This document shows positions 18,521 to 27,177 of a stretch of 40,249 bases of DNA, in pieces. The notes below the pieces were generated by a model that saw only the letters and a program-made list of their open reading frames with translations, did no database searches and had not been told where the DNA came from. The position numbers and the translations under genes are program-made. The DNA lies in the NCBI GenBank assembly GCA_017421945.1, contig JAFOHD010000037.1, forward strand, positions 1 through 40,249, in the 5' to 3' direction. How positions within the stretch are numbered: position 1 is the first letter of the stretch; every line of letters begins with the position of its first letter. This stretch comes from Alistipes sp. GTDB taxonomy: Bacteria > Bacteroidota > Bacteroidia > Bacteroidales > Rikenellaceae.

Positions 18521-20581
18521 TTACCTGCCCCATTTGGGTGTAATGCCCAGGAAAATCTCGAAATTAATGCCCGGCATTGGGCGTGAGAGCACAGAGAGAT
18601 ACTCCTCGTCAAAAAGGTTGTTTACCGAGCCCTTCAGCGAGAGTTCTGCCCAGCGGGTTGAAAAGCCTTTTTCGAGTGTGATGTTGTTCATGAAATATTG
18701 GGGGAGTGTGCCCGTGAGCATGATGTCGTTGCTGGTCATGGTGTATCGCTCGCTGTAGTAACACCACTTATAGAGTAACGACCACTTGCGCCAGCCGAGT
18801 GTTGCTGTGGCGGCTGCCGAGTGCAGAGGTATATACACCAACTGCTTGCCGTAGGAGCGGTCGGCCTCGGAGAGGTTTCGGCCGTAGTCGATAGAGGGAG
18901 TCCACGAATATGTAGCACTCACGTTAAGATGCAGGTCACGACTCAACTGCATCTGCAAGTCCGACTTCAGTTCCACTCCATAGGAGTGTACCAGCTCGAT
19001 GTTCGATGGTTTGTAGTAACCCATGGGCGAGGGCAGCCATATAATCCAGTCGTGGATGCGTGACTCAAACCATGTGGCAGAGCCACTGACGGAGAATAGT
19101 CCCTTTCTGCCCGTAGAGAACTCCAGCCCTGCATCGTAGCTCCAACCACGCTCTTTTCTCAGGTTTTCATTACCTCCGGGCAGGAAGTAGAGGTCATTGA
19201 GCGTAGGAAAGCGGTAGTTGCGTGAGATAGAGGCCTTGGCTGTTATGTTGCCATGCTTTGATAGCACTCCATCCAAAAGCAGGGCAGGGATGAGGGGTGA
19301 GTGGTCACGTCCAAACATATCCTCCCTAAGGGTGAGTGCTACGCCCATCCTTTCATGGGGTTTCCACTTGGCCGACACGGCACCCGAAAGTTCGATGCGA
19401 GCTTTGTCGTAGCCCACAATGCTACTCTCGCCCGCTGTGGTGATTATGTTCTTGTCGCGGTTGTAGGCGAAGTGCTGATATGCCGAGAGTGATGCCGTGA
19501 AGAGCCACTTCTTGCCTATGTAGTACTCTCCCTCCATCTGACCGAAGATGGTGCTTACTCGGTTGCGGGCACGTATCATCGACGCCATGTGTCCATTGCC
19601 CACATCACGCTTGTAGTCATAGGGCGACCATGTGTATGTGTAACCCCCTCGGGCTCCTACCTTCCAGTTGCTACGCAGCAAATCCCACGATACCACGCCT
19701 CGGAATGTCTGCTCACGCTGGATATTCTCAAAAGCCTTTTCCTCGCCGTAATCAACTGTCAGGCGTGGCAGTTCGCGGCTTGAGTTGATGTACCATGCGC
19801 TCAGTCCAAGGCGTGAGCCTCGCCCCGTGTTGTAGTATGCCTCCTGAAGGATGTGCAGGTCGCGGTATGCACCGCTGCGGTTACGCATGGTGGGGTAGTA
19901 CTGACCAACGATGTTCATATCCTGGTCGTATATGTTCTCCTTCTTCTCGCGATTGACAAATCTGAAGTCGTTTGGCGAGGAGGAGTAAACCACGCGGGTA
20001 GAGAGTTGCCAATGGTCGTTTCCGTAGCTTAGGCGCAGGAACTCATCAAAGGTGCGGAATGAGCCCACGCCCTGAATGTATTGCAGATTGAATCCCCGAG
20101 TGTCGGTGGCCTTTGTTGCGAGTTTAACCGCACCGCCCAGTCCGCCACCCGTTTCACTTATCGATGAGGAGCCGTGCAGCAGCGAGGCATCATCAATAAA
20201 GTAGGAGGGTATCATTGAGAAATCAACCATGCCGAGCATGGGGTTGTTCAGGCGCATGCCGTTCCACGTCACCTGGGTGTGTGATGCCTCGGTGCCTCGG
20301 AATGCCACCGTAGAGAGTGTGGCACGGCCATAGCTCTTGACAAATATCGAGGAGTTGAATGTCAGCACATCGGCAATCGAGAGTGCTATGTTCTCCTTCA
20401 GAAGTGCAGAGTCCAGTTTGGTCTGTTGCAGGCCTATCTCTTTCATGGGGCGTTTGCCCATGACCGTCACCTCGTCAATGTCGATGCCCTGACGCGACCA
20501 GTCGCGCTGTGCGTGGAGCGCAGTGGGCAGCAGGGTGAGCAAAACAGCCAGCATGGATATGTGATAGATTAGTCTTCTCAT
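18521..20581 (-). CDS. btuB: TonB-dependent receptor, cobalamin (BtuB-like)
   Basis: This 686-residue outer-membrane receptor starts at the ATG ending at 20581, which gives the signal peptide MRRLIYHISMLAVLLTLLPTALHA. Next come a TonB-box-like segment (DIDEVTVMGKR), a plug domain with NSSIFVKSYGRATLSTVAFRG and SSSISETGGGLGGAVKLATK, and a 22-strand-type barrel ending in the aromatic-rich FEIFLGITPKWGR. The BtuB call rests mainly on the operon: the gene before it is BtuG-like and the operon leader is a cobalamin riboswitch. It would carry vitamin B12 or related corrinoids through the outer membrane using TonB energy. It follows the BtuG-like gene by seven bases. Confidence 0.85.
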   Translation of the reverse strand: MRRLIYHISMLAVLLTLLPTALHAQRDWSRQGIDIDEVTVMGKRPMKEIGLQQTKLDSALLKENIALSIADVLTFNSSIFVKSYGRATLSTVAFRGTEASHTQVTWNGMRLNNPMLGMVDFSMIPSYFIDDASLLHGSSSISETGGGLGGAVKLATKATDTRGFNLQYIQGVGSFRTFDEFLRLSYGNDHWQLSTRVVYSSSPNDFRFVNREKKENIYDQDMNIVGQYYPTMRNRSGAYRDLHILQEAYYNTGRGSRLGLSAWYINSSRELPRLTVDYGEEKAFENIQREQTFRGVVSWDLLRSNWKVGARGGYTYTWSPYDYKRDVGNGHMASMIRARNRVSTIFGQMEGEYYIGKKWLFTASLSAYQHFAYNRDKNIITTAGESSIVGYDKARIELSGAVSAKWKPHERMGVALTLREDMFGRDHSPLIPALLLDGVLSKHGNITAKASISRNYRFPTLNDLYFLPGGNENLRKERGWSYDAGLEFSTGRKGLFSVSGSATWFESRIHDWIIWLPSPMGYYKPSNIELVHSYGVELKSDLQMQLSRDLHLNVSATYSWTPSIDYGRNLSEADRSYGKQLVYIPLHSAAATATLGWRKWSLLYKWCYYSERYTMTSNDIMLTGTLPQYFMNNITLEKGFSTRWAELSLKGSVNNLFDEEYLSVLSRPMPGINFEIFLGITPKWGR

Positions 20582-20588
20582 ACTCGAC

Positions 20589-21662
20589 CTACTCCTTCCA
20601 CCCGAATGCACCGGGAATTATGCCTACATAAAACTCGTCAAGCAGCTCGCCCTCGGCCGAGTAACGATATATCTTGCCCTGCTGCTGGTAGTCGATGGCG
20701 TCGGCAACATACACATCGCCCGTTGAGGGGTCTATGCTCAGACCATAGTATATCGTGTCGTTATAGCGCAGAAATGGGCGTGTGGGCAGATGCTGGGCAT
20801 CTACGCTCATTGACCATATATCATCGTTTATCCAATATAGTGTGTCGCCCGCACCGTTTAGCATCACCTCGGAGGGCGCGTCACCCTTCTGGAAGTGGAA
20901 CGTGCGCTCAATCGTGAAACTCTCCGCATCAATGCAGTAAAGCGCAGGGGCTTCGTGGCCGTAGGGTGAGTTCTCATAGCCTCCGTCGGTTACGGTCCAG
21001 AGTTTGCCGTTGCGGTCTGATTTAAGCGATGTGGGTTGTATGCCGACTTCCAGCTCGCCAACAACGGTGTCGGTTGTGGTGTCAATCTTCAAAATGCGGT
21101 TCTGGTACGACCAGCAGTTCACATAGACATACTTACCTATCTGCACCATCTGCTCCGTGGAACCAGTCTCCATGGTCATTGCGGGGCAGGTGATGTAGCC
21201 TGTAATTGCTCTGCGGCGTGGGTTTACTATAAATATGCGGTTGTCCCAAAGCTGTGTGACGTATGCCTTCTCGTCCGAGAGGAAGTGTATGTAACGGGGT
21301 GATGTGAGGTTGGTTATGCGCCCAATCTCCTTGCCCGAGGCAATGTCAATGGCAAATATGGCGTGGGAGTTATTCACCACAATCCAACCTATGCCGTTGC
21401 GTATGGTTATGGACTGCGCCACATCACCAAGCTTCATGGCATTGGCGCGAAAGAAAACCTCGTTCTCGACCTTGCGCGTGTCGGGGTTGTAAAACGAGAG
21501 TGAGGCGTTGCCATATTGAAAGTTGCCCTCATTGACGATGTAAAGACCTCGCCCACCGAAGTTGAAATCTTCGGTGTAGCCATACTCCCACTCCATGCAG
21601 CCCGCCATAAGCGAGCAGGCAAGAAGCAGCGCAAGGCGTGTTATGTGGCTTAAAATCGTCAT
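20589..21662 (-). CDS. btuG: BtuG-like surface cobalamin-binding lipoprotein (beta-propeller)
   Basis: This 357-residue lipoprotein has a signal ending LMAGC with Cys22. The mature part consists of YncE-like beta-propeller blades, seen as repeated patterns such as GRGLYIVNEGNFQYGNASLS, GWIVVNNSHAIFAIDIASGK, KAYVTQLWDNRIFIVNPRR, YVYVNCWSYQNRILKIDTTT and GDVYVADAIDYQQQGKIYRY. In Bacteroides, BtuG is a seven-bladed propeller that binds cobalamin extremely tightly and caps BtuB. Length, fold, lipobox and position directly before the receptor gene all agree. The symbol is by family and context; binding has not been shown for this protein. Confidence 0.8.
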   Translation of the reverse strand: MTILSHITRLALLLACSLMAGCMEWEYGYTEDFNFGGRGLYIVNEGNFQYGNASLSFYNPDTRKVENEVFFRANAMKLGDVAQSITIRNGIGWIVVNNSHAIFAIDIASGKEIGRITNLTSPRYIHFLSDEKAYVTQLWDNRIFIVNPRRRAITGYITCPAMTMETGSTEQMVQIGKYVYVNCWSYQNRILKIDTTTDTVVGELEVGIQPTSLKSDRNGKLWTVTDGGYENSPYGHEAPALYCIDAESFTIERTFHFQKGDAPSEVMLNGAGDTLYWINDDIWSMSVDAQHLPTRPFLRYNDTIYYGLSIDPSTGDVYVADAIDYQQQGKIYRYSAEGELLDEFYVGIIPGAFGWKE

Positions 21663-21680
21663 TCAAGGGTGCGTTTGCGG

Positions 21681-22649
21681 TTATTCAACCATGTTGCAGT
21701 CGTAGATTGAAAATACCTCGGTTGAGTGCTCGCCCAGCCAGCCGCTTTGGGTGTGTGTGCCGGTCTGCACCTTCACAAAGTCAATCCACTCCAGTTCCAC
21801 ACGTTTGCCCTTATTGTCGATGGCATCGCTTATGCGGAAGTGGTTGGGTATGGCTGCGGCCGAGGCGTTGTCGCTGTCGGTGAGTCGGTCGATATCGCTT
21901 GCGTTGTCGGCATACCCCCAATCGTAGGGAGGGTTTATCCACATTGTGCCGTTGCCCGATTTGTCGTAGTTGCGAGCCTCAAGGCGTGTGCCCGAAAGGG
22001 TATAGCTCTTGGCGGTAATCCATGCGGGGTAGTATGAATCCTGCTTGTGAGATGGTACGCGGCGTATTTCGCCCTCCTTGCCCAAACTGTCTTTCCACCA
22101 TGCGGCAACACCAGTCTCTGCGGGGCGGTAGTAGTAGGTGACTGAATAGTTTTGTAAGGTGCTCTCCTTACCCGTTTCACTGCCACGGAGTTCATACCAT
22201 GTGTCGTCGGGGAGCAGGTTGGAGTTTGTGTCCTGCATAACCCACACAATGCCGGGCTCTGATGAGCCATCAAACGAGTTGCCCTTTATTGCGAAGTCGT
22301 AACCTCCGTAGTTTTCGATGCTGTGGTCGAAGCCTACAACAATGTAGCCTCCAAAACCTCCGAGCGAGACGTACTTCTCGGCATTCAGCCGTGTCAAGGC
22401 ATAGGCTGCTGCTTTGGCGGGTGTATCTTCGCCCGCAAATCCCGACTTGTCCTCATTGATGAACTGCCCCGGTGCGGGGGTATACTCAAAAACACAGTTG
22501 CAAGCAGCCTGCGAGCTATTGCCCTTGGGGCGGTAGCCTCCCTGCTGCTCCTGCTGCCCTGAGTCATCGGTGATGACCCCGTCTTTGTTACAAGACCAGG
22601 CCATCACTGCGACTGCAAACACATACAATAAAATAAATTTCCAGTTCAT
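21681..22649 (-). CDS. Surface lipoprotein of the cobalamin operon (cell-surface, PKD-like)
   Basis: This 322-residue protein has a lipoprotein signal with Cys20 (VMAWSC followed by NKDG). The mature part contains GGFGGYIVVGFDHSIENYGGYDFAIKG and IVWVMQDTNSNLLPDDTWYELRGSE, a pattern I associate with Bacteroidetes cell-surface proteins found beside BtuB/BtuG genes. No catalytic motif is seen. Its ATG overlaps the stop of the upstream gene by one base (TAATG), so the two are translationally coupled. It may help hold or pass on corrinoids at the cell surface, by context only. Confidence 0.75.
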   Translation of the reverse strand: MNWKFILLYVFAVAVMAWSCNKDGVITDDSGQQEQQGGYRPKGNSSQAACNCVFEYTPAPGQFINEDKSGFAGEDTPAKAAAYALTRLNAEKYVSLGGFGGYIVVGFDHSIENYGGYDFAIKGNSFDGSSEPGIVWVMQDTNSNLLPDDTWYELRGSETGKESTLQNYSVTYYYRPAETGVAAWWKDSLGKEGEIRRVPSHKQDSYYPAWITAKSYTLSGTRLEARNYDKSGNGTMWINPPYDWGYADNASDIDRLTDSDNASAAAIPNHFRISDAIDNKGKRVELEWIDFVKVQTGTHTQSGWLGEHSTEVFSIYDCNMVE

Positions 22650-23818
22650 TATTCTTCTATCTTAAATCTTACGGCAACATCGTCGTAAGCAAAATATCCT
22701 GGTACCGCCAAACCGTAGTCGCCTACCATATCCTCAGAACCAACAAGGTTAAAGTCAACCTTTACAACCTCGCCAAGTGATGAGAGGTCCCACTTTGTCC
22801 ACTCGGTAACGAACTTCTTGCCCTTCTCCAAGAGATAGAACTCGGTTGAAGCAACTGGCTCTGCATCTTCGTCTAAAGAGTCATAGCCATAGGCAACAAT
22901 CTTGAAAGTCGATTCCTCTCCCAAAACGTATGTCGAGCCAAAGCCTGCGGCGTGCAGCTGGTTATATACATAGGTGGTGTTGGTCACCCACATGTGGTCA
23001 ATTACTCGTGCCACGCAATCGCCGAACTCCAACGAAGGCATAGTGTTGTTCATTCCAAATGCGCTCTCATCGACATAGCCGAAGTGAGTGTTGAAATTCT
23101 GCCCACTGTGCCCGCCTGTGACACCATATGCCTGAAGGTCATGGGTGTAATCTCCCTCATTTTCCCAATCCGAGCCGACGTAGTTCGATACTCCGGCATG
23201 CCCTGCAAAGTACCCGTAATCGCCCATGACGGGAACAAACAGCAGCTCGGTGTTACCCTCGTCATACCATACATAGGAGCCGTGACCATTGCCATACTGA
23301 CCATCCGCAGGGATGAAGTCGCTCCAGTATGAAGAGGCATTTGCCTCCGAACCCACATAGTCCGTATCTTCAAACGACAGCACACGGAGCTCGTAGTCCT
23401 TCTTCTTGGGCAGGGTGAATGTTCTGCCATCGGTGAGGGTGATGATAACCGCATCGTCGGTATCCTCTATATCCTCAAAGATTGAGTCTCCGCTCTCACC
23501 CTTGTCACCTTTATCACCTTTATCGCCCTTGTCGCCTTTTTCTCCCTGTGCGCCATCCTTGTCGTGGCGCAGTGTGACTTTTGTGCCGTCACTGAAGGTA
23601 AGGACGTAACCCTCGTCGGTAGACTCCACACCCGTGATTGTCTTGCCCACGTTTATGGCATCCATCAGGGCCGTAAGGGCTGCAATGTCGGAGGTGTTAT
23701 CCTCGACCTGCTGCTCCAAACCATTGATTTTGTTCCACAAATCTGAATCATCGTACTCGCACGATGTGAATGCCATGGCAGCCATCGCTACCGAGCAAAC
23801 AAGAAAGAACTTTTTCAT
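22649..23818 (-). CDS. DUF4465-like surface lipoprotein with collagen-like tract
   Basis: This 389-residue lipoprotein is first in the cobalamin operon. The ATG at 23818 gives a signal ending FTSC (Cys20). Residues 24-55 form a short coiled coil. Two similar strand units (ITGVESTDEGYVLTFSDGTK and DTDDAVIITLTDGRTFTLPK) flank a collagen-like run of Gly-X-Y triplets at residues 89-111, mostly GDK. The rest (about 150-389) resembles DUF4465: AVRFKIEE at the end and YFAYDDVAVRF are typical. BtuH-type cobalamin-binding lipoproteins occur in such operons, and this may be one, but I cannot confirm that from sequence alone. Confidence 0.75.
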   Translation of the reverse strand: MKKFFLVCSVAMAAMAFTSCEYDDSDLWNKINGLEQQVEDNTSDIAALTALMDAINVGKTITGVESTDEGYVLTFSDGTKVTLRHDKDGAQGEKGDKGDKGDKGDKGESGDSIFEDIEDTDDAVIITLTDGRTFTLPKKKDYELRVLSFEDTDYVGSEANASSYWSDFIPADGQYGNGHGSYVWYDEGNTELLFVPVMGDYGYFAGHAGVSNYVGSDWENEGDYTHDLQAYGVTGGHSGQNFNTHFGYVDESAFGMNNTMPSLEFGDCVARVIDHMWVTNTTYVYNQLHAAGFGSTYVLGEESTFKIVAYGYDSLDEDAEPVASTEFYLLEKGKKFVTEWTKWDLSSLGEVVKVDFNLVGSEDMVGDYGLAVPGYFAYDDVAVRFKIEE

Positions 23819-24030
23819 ACGCAAAAATGTTTTAATTAATAAAAAGTGTTCCTCATCAGTTGCAGAACAGCTTCTTCAAAACATCTTTGCCGTACCTTAA
23901 ATTCACGCATAACCCAACAAGGGTATGTGCAATGCCACCTGTGCAGTGGGGCAAAATCTAAATTTAACGGATAAAATTAGTTTTGATTCAGCCCCGTAGT
24001 CCTGCAGGTCGTAAATCTAAATAATGCAAT
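23819..24030 (-). promoter_or_regulatory. Leader between cobalamin aptamer and first gene (expression platform)
   Basis: This 212-base stretch lies between the riboswitch aptamer and the first lipoprotein gene on the minus strand. It contains short complementary segments, for instance ACCC and GGGT around 23911-23924, that could form alternative stems. I cannot tell from inspection whether the switch works on transcription or on translation. No open frame of note is seen. Confidence 0.4.
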
Positions 24031-24204
24031 AGGTAGGTCTTCTGACTTATTCCCTCTGTTGCGCCTTCCCAGCTTTAAGCCAGTGGCAAAGAGTACAACA
24101 GATAAATTCCTAAAGGAATGGAACTTACAGCAACAGGTATTGTCACGGATTCACACCGTATTCCCTATTATCCCAGAGTGGCAGCCGCCACCAAGGACCC
24201 ATTT
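24031..24204 (-). ncRNA. Cobalamin (adenosylcobalamin-type) riboswitch
   Basis: Read on the minus strand, this holds the conserved parts of a cobalamin riboswitch in order: a 5' arm with GGTGGCGGCTGCCACTC, the segment GTGTGAATCCGTGACA, then GCCACTGGCTTAAAGC, GGGAAGGCGCAACAGA and the B12 box AAGTCAGAAGACCTACCT (24048-24031). The pattern and order are those of Rfam RF00174. It lies directly behind a promoter and before four genes for corrinoid capture and uptake, so it should lower their expression when cobalamin is plentiful. The 5' boundary is set by the predicted transcription start. Confidence 0.93.
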
Positions 24205-24210
24205 GCACTG

Positions 24211-24239
24211 CAAATATAGCGAAAAATTTATTTGTGCAA
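24211..24239 (-). promoter_or_regulatory. Promoter of the cobalamin-uptake operon
   Basis: On the minus strand TTG (24239-24237), an 18-base spacer and TATATTTG (24218-24211) match the Bacteroidetes promoter. Transcription would start near 24204, just at the 5' end of the riboswitch aptamer. Confidence 0.7.
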
Positions 24240-24270
24240 CACTTTTTGGTTGTTTTTTTATGTGTGAGCC

Positions 24271-24305
24271 GAAAAATAAAAAAGGCGCATAAGTATTCAT
24301 GCGCC
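24271..24305 (-). terminator. Rho-independent terminator of the DPP IV gene
   Basis: A 7-bp GC-rich stem (24299-24305 with 24284-24290) with an 8-base loop is followed on the minus strand by a run of T. It lies 28 bases after the peptidase stop codon and before the promoter of the cobalamin operon. Confidence 0.8.
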
Positions 24306-24332
24306 CTAAACCCTATTGGGTGAGATGTGTAA

Positions 24333-26462
24333 CTACTTGAGGTAGTCTTCAAAGTATTTCGAAATCTTGTTGTAGAGATGCACCGCATCCTTGCCCATCA
24401 CGTTGTGTTCATGGCATGGATAGGGGTAGTAATCAACGGTGTAGATGTTATTCTTAACACACTCACGCACGAAACTCAACGAATGTTCCCACACAACTAC
24501 GGGGTCAATGGCACCCTGACATATCAGAAGTTGGCCTTTCAAATCCTTCGCTTTGGCAATGAGGCTGGTCTTGGCAAAGCCCTCGGGGTTGTTGTGTACG
24601 TTATCCATATAACGCTCGCCATACATCACCTCGTACCACTTCCAGTCAATCACAGGACCTCCCGCAACTGCCACCTTAAAGATGTCGGGATAGTTGGTGA
24701 TGAGTGATATGGTCATAAATCCGCCATAGCTCCAGCCATGCACTCCTATGCGCTCCTTGTCCACCCAATCGTGAGACATCAACCACTTCATACCCTCCAT
24801 TTGGTCGGCCATCTCAACCTGGCCACACTGACGGTGAATAGCCTTCTCGAACTCAGCACCACGGTTTGATGTGCCTCGGTTATCCATCGCAAAGACTACA
24901 TATCCTCGCTGTGCCATATACATCTCCCAGCGGCGCAACGATGCCAGATAGTTGTTCTTCACCATCTGTGAGTGTGGACCTCCATACACATACATGATTA
25001 CGGGATACTTCTTCTTGGGATCAAAGCCCAGTGGCTTCATCAAACGGTAATAGTTGTCGTACTTGCCATCTGCACTCTTCACCGTACCCAGCTCAATAGG
25101 CACATAGTTGTAACCCACGGTAGGGTCATCGGCGCGGAAGAGTTCGCGCGCAGGCTTGCCATCGGTACGACCTACCTCCACAACGCGTGGCACGTTGAGT
25201 GATGAATAAGTATCAAGGAAGTAGCGGCCACTCTTGCTCAACTGCACATCGTGCCAACCCTCGGCTTGAGTAAGACGAGTCTGCTTGCCCGACTTCAAAT
25301 CAACCTTAAAGAGATGATTCTCAATGGGGGAAACCTCTGCCGAAGTGTAATACACCGACTTGGCATCCTGTGCCACATATCCTACACTTGCATCGGTCTG
25401 GGTGAGTCGCTTTATTACGCCCTGGTCATCGCAGAGGTAGAGATTCCAATAACCATCGCGGTTGTCGGTTGAGTAGATGAACTTTGTGGCATCACCCTCA
25501 AGAAACACCAGCGGATGCTGTGGCTCAACCCAACGGTCGTTATGCTCCGAAAGGATGTGCTTGAGCATCTTGCCCGTAGCGGCGTCATAAGAGTTCAGAT
25601 GCACATTCTTCTGCGGACGGTCAAGCACCTGAATATAGATACGCTCCGAGTCGGGCGACCATGTGATGTTTGTCAGGTAACGCTCCTTGTCAAAGTCGGT
25701 GACTTCGAGATAGATGGTAGTCTGCTTTGCAATGTCATAAACACCCAGGCTAACCACCTCTGAGGCCATGCCGTTCATAGGATACTTAATGTTCTTGAGC
25801 GTGCCCGTGCGGGTGGTGATGTCGAGCAGAGGGAAATCTGTCACTGCCGATTCATCCTTGCGGTAGAAGGCAATCTTGCCACCATCGGGCGAGAAGAAAA
25901 TGCCGCCGCCGATGCCAAACTCGTTGCGGCTGACACTCTGTCCGCAGACGATGTTCTTATCCTCATACGAGGTTATGGCTACCTCCTTTTCACCATCCCA
26001 GCAGTAGAGATTATTCTCGCGGGTGTAGGCATACTTGCCTCCCTTGCCTGGCTGGCGTGTGAGGTTTGCGCCTTGAGGTACACGATACTTTGCCACAACC
26101 GTCTGCTCCTTCAGGTCGATGATATTACGCATGCCATGAGCCCCTACAACCAGCGACGCGGCATCGTCAAAGGCATAGGCTGGGAAACTCTTGAAGTTGG
26201 TCTCAAGCAACGAGTTCAACTGTTCAAGCGTGATAATATCACGCACCTTGCCCGTCTTGGCATCGGTCGCACGCAGGGTTGTGCCCTCTACGGTCGCATA
26301 GCTGTCGCTCTCGCCTACCCAACGTACGGGGAACGACTTGGGTGATAGTTCGCGATTAAGCACCACATCTTCGATTGTGAGCAATCGTGGCGACTCTTGC
26401 GCTGAGCTCACCATTGTTGTCATCAGCACTGCCATTGCTAAAAGTAAAAATTTGTTTTTCAT
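24333..26462 (-). CDS. Secreted dipeptidyl-peptidase IV-type serine peptidase (S9)
   Basis: This 709-residue protein has a signal peptide (residues 1-21, ending VSSA). An eight-bladed-propeller-type N-terminal part spans about residues 30-460, followed by an alpha/beta-hydrolase peptidase domain. The catalytic Ser is in GWSYGGF near residue 577, the Asp in GAIDPVVVW near 650 and the His in CHEHNVMG near 684. YVYGGPHSQMV and MDNRGTSNRGAEFEK are standard S9 motifs. It would remove dipeptides from peptide N-termini in the periplasm or at the cell surface, usually after X-Pro. The ATG at 26462 gives the expected signal peptide. It is transcribed as a single gene or with the small frame upstream. 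Confidence 0.93.
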   Translation of the reverse strand: MKNKFLLLAMAVLMTTMVSSAQESPRLLTIEDVVLNRELSPKSFPVRWVGESDSYATVEGTTLRATDAKTGKVRDIITLEQLNSLLETNFKSFPAYAFDDAASLVVGAHGMRNIIDLKEQTVVAKYRVPQGANLTRQPGKGGKYAYTRENNLYCWDGEKEVAITSYEDKNIVCGQSVSRNEFGIGGGIFFSPDGGKIAFYRKDESAVTDFPLLDITTRTGTLKNIKYPMNGMASEVVSLGVYDIAKQTTIYLEVTDFDKERYLTNITWSPDSERIYIQVLDRPQKNVHLNSYDAATGKMLKHILSEHNDRWVEPQHPLVFLEGDATKFIYSTDNRDGYWNLYLCDDQGVIKRLTQTDASVGYVAQDAKSVYYTSAEVSPIENHLFKVDLKSGKQTRLTQAEGWHDVQLSKSGRYFLDTYSSLNVPRVVEVGRTDGKPARELFRADDPTVGYNYVPIELGTVKSADGKYDNYYRLMKPLGFDPKKKYPVIMYVYGGPHSQMVKNNYLASLRRWEMYMAQRGYVVFAMDNRGTSNRGAEFEKAIHRQCGQVEMADQMEGMKWLMSHDWVDKERIGVHGWSYGGFMTISLITNYPDIFKVAVAGGPVIDWKWYEVMYGERYMDNVHNNPEGFAKTSLIAKAKDLKGQLLICQGAIDPVVVWEHSLSFVRECVKNNIYTVDYYPYPCHEHNVMGKDAVHLYNKISKYFEDYLK

Positions 26463-26688
26463 AATATTGTGTTTCTAAATTTATCCTACACGTTTGGGTA
26501 CCCTCGCCCAAATTTGTTGCAATATTACAAAAAATATTTTGTACTTGCAGGGCGGGAACCATGAAATTAACTCCATTCAAAGCCTCCTTGCGCCCATCTT
26601 CTCCGGGCAACAACACCCTTTCCTGTGCCCAGCCGCAGCCTAAGCCCAAGGTCAGCAACAATAAAATTAGTAGTTTGCAGTTTTTCAT
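26356..26688 (-). CDS. Possible small secreted protein or gene remnant overlapping the DPP IV start
   Basis: A 110-residue frame starts with a very good signal peptide (MKNCKLLILLLLTLGLGCGW, then AQE). The next 60 residues are non-repetitive, and the last third overlaps the start of the DPP IV gene in another frame by 107 bases. I do not recognise the mature part. The signal peptide argues that this was, or is, a real gene start. The overlap suggests that its 3' part was lost and that the frame now runs on by chance. It could also be a leader whose translation affects the peptidase gene. Low certainty. Confidence 0.3.
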   Translation of the reverse strand: MKNCKLLILLLLTLGLGCGWAQERVLLPGEDGRKEALNGVNFMVPALQVQNIFCNIATNLGEGTQTCRINLETQYYEKQIFTFSNGSADDNNGELSARVATIAHNRRCGA

Positions 26689-26851
26689 AGTTTGGTTGTT
26701 GAAAAATCATTGATGCTAAATTACTATATTTTCATTGCATATGCAAATTAAGCAGGATGTCAAAGTCGTTGATGGTAGTCTGCAGAGTATATTAGGAATG
26801 AAGGCCTTCGGTATTTGTGCATAAATATCCCGCCGAAAAACTGTAAAATAC

Positions 26852-26882
26852 TTGGCGGTTACGATTTTTTTTCGTATCTTTC
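26852..26882 (+). promoter_or_regulatory. Probable promoter for tatA operon
   Basis: TTG at 26852-26854, a 20-base spacer and TATCTTTC at 26875-26882 match the Bacteroidetes promoter with one mismatch in the -7 box. It lies 50 bases before the tatA start and has no rival in the region. Confidence 0.5.
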
Positions 26883-26932
26883 GGGACGAAATATTGATTT
26901 ATTGTATAAATTAACTTAAAACTGAATTAGTT

Positions 26933-27145
26933 ATGGAACTTTTGTTAATCGGTGGAATTGGAACTACTGAAATTATTCTTATCGTTCTCGTATTGTTGTT
27001 GATGTTTGGTGGCAAAAAGTTGCCAGAGTTAATGCGCGGTGCTGGTCGTGGTATTCGTGAGTTTAAGGATGCTGTGAATACTGCTACAACAGATATTGAG
27101 GATGATAAGAAGCCTGCTGCGAAGAAGGAGGAGAAGGCAGAATAA
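26933..27145 (+). CDS. tatA: Sec-independent translocase protein TatA
   Basis: This 70-residue protein is a textbook TatA/E: a short periplasmic N-terminus, one membrane helix (residues 9-25, TEIILIVLVLLLM), the hinge FGGKKLPEL, an amphipathic helix (MRGAGRGIREFKDAV) and a charged tail rich in Lys and Glu. TatA oligomers open the membrane for folded proteins with twin-arginine signals. No tatB is present, as is usual in Bacteroidetes. It begins an operon with tatC 32 bases downstream. Confidence 0.95.
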   Translation: MELLLIGGIGTTEIILIVLVLLLMFGGKKLPELMRGAGRGIREFKDAVNTATTDIEDDKKPAAKKEEKAE

Positions 27146-27177
27146 GTTAGTTCTTTATACCACTGTTTTTTAGGAGG

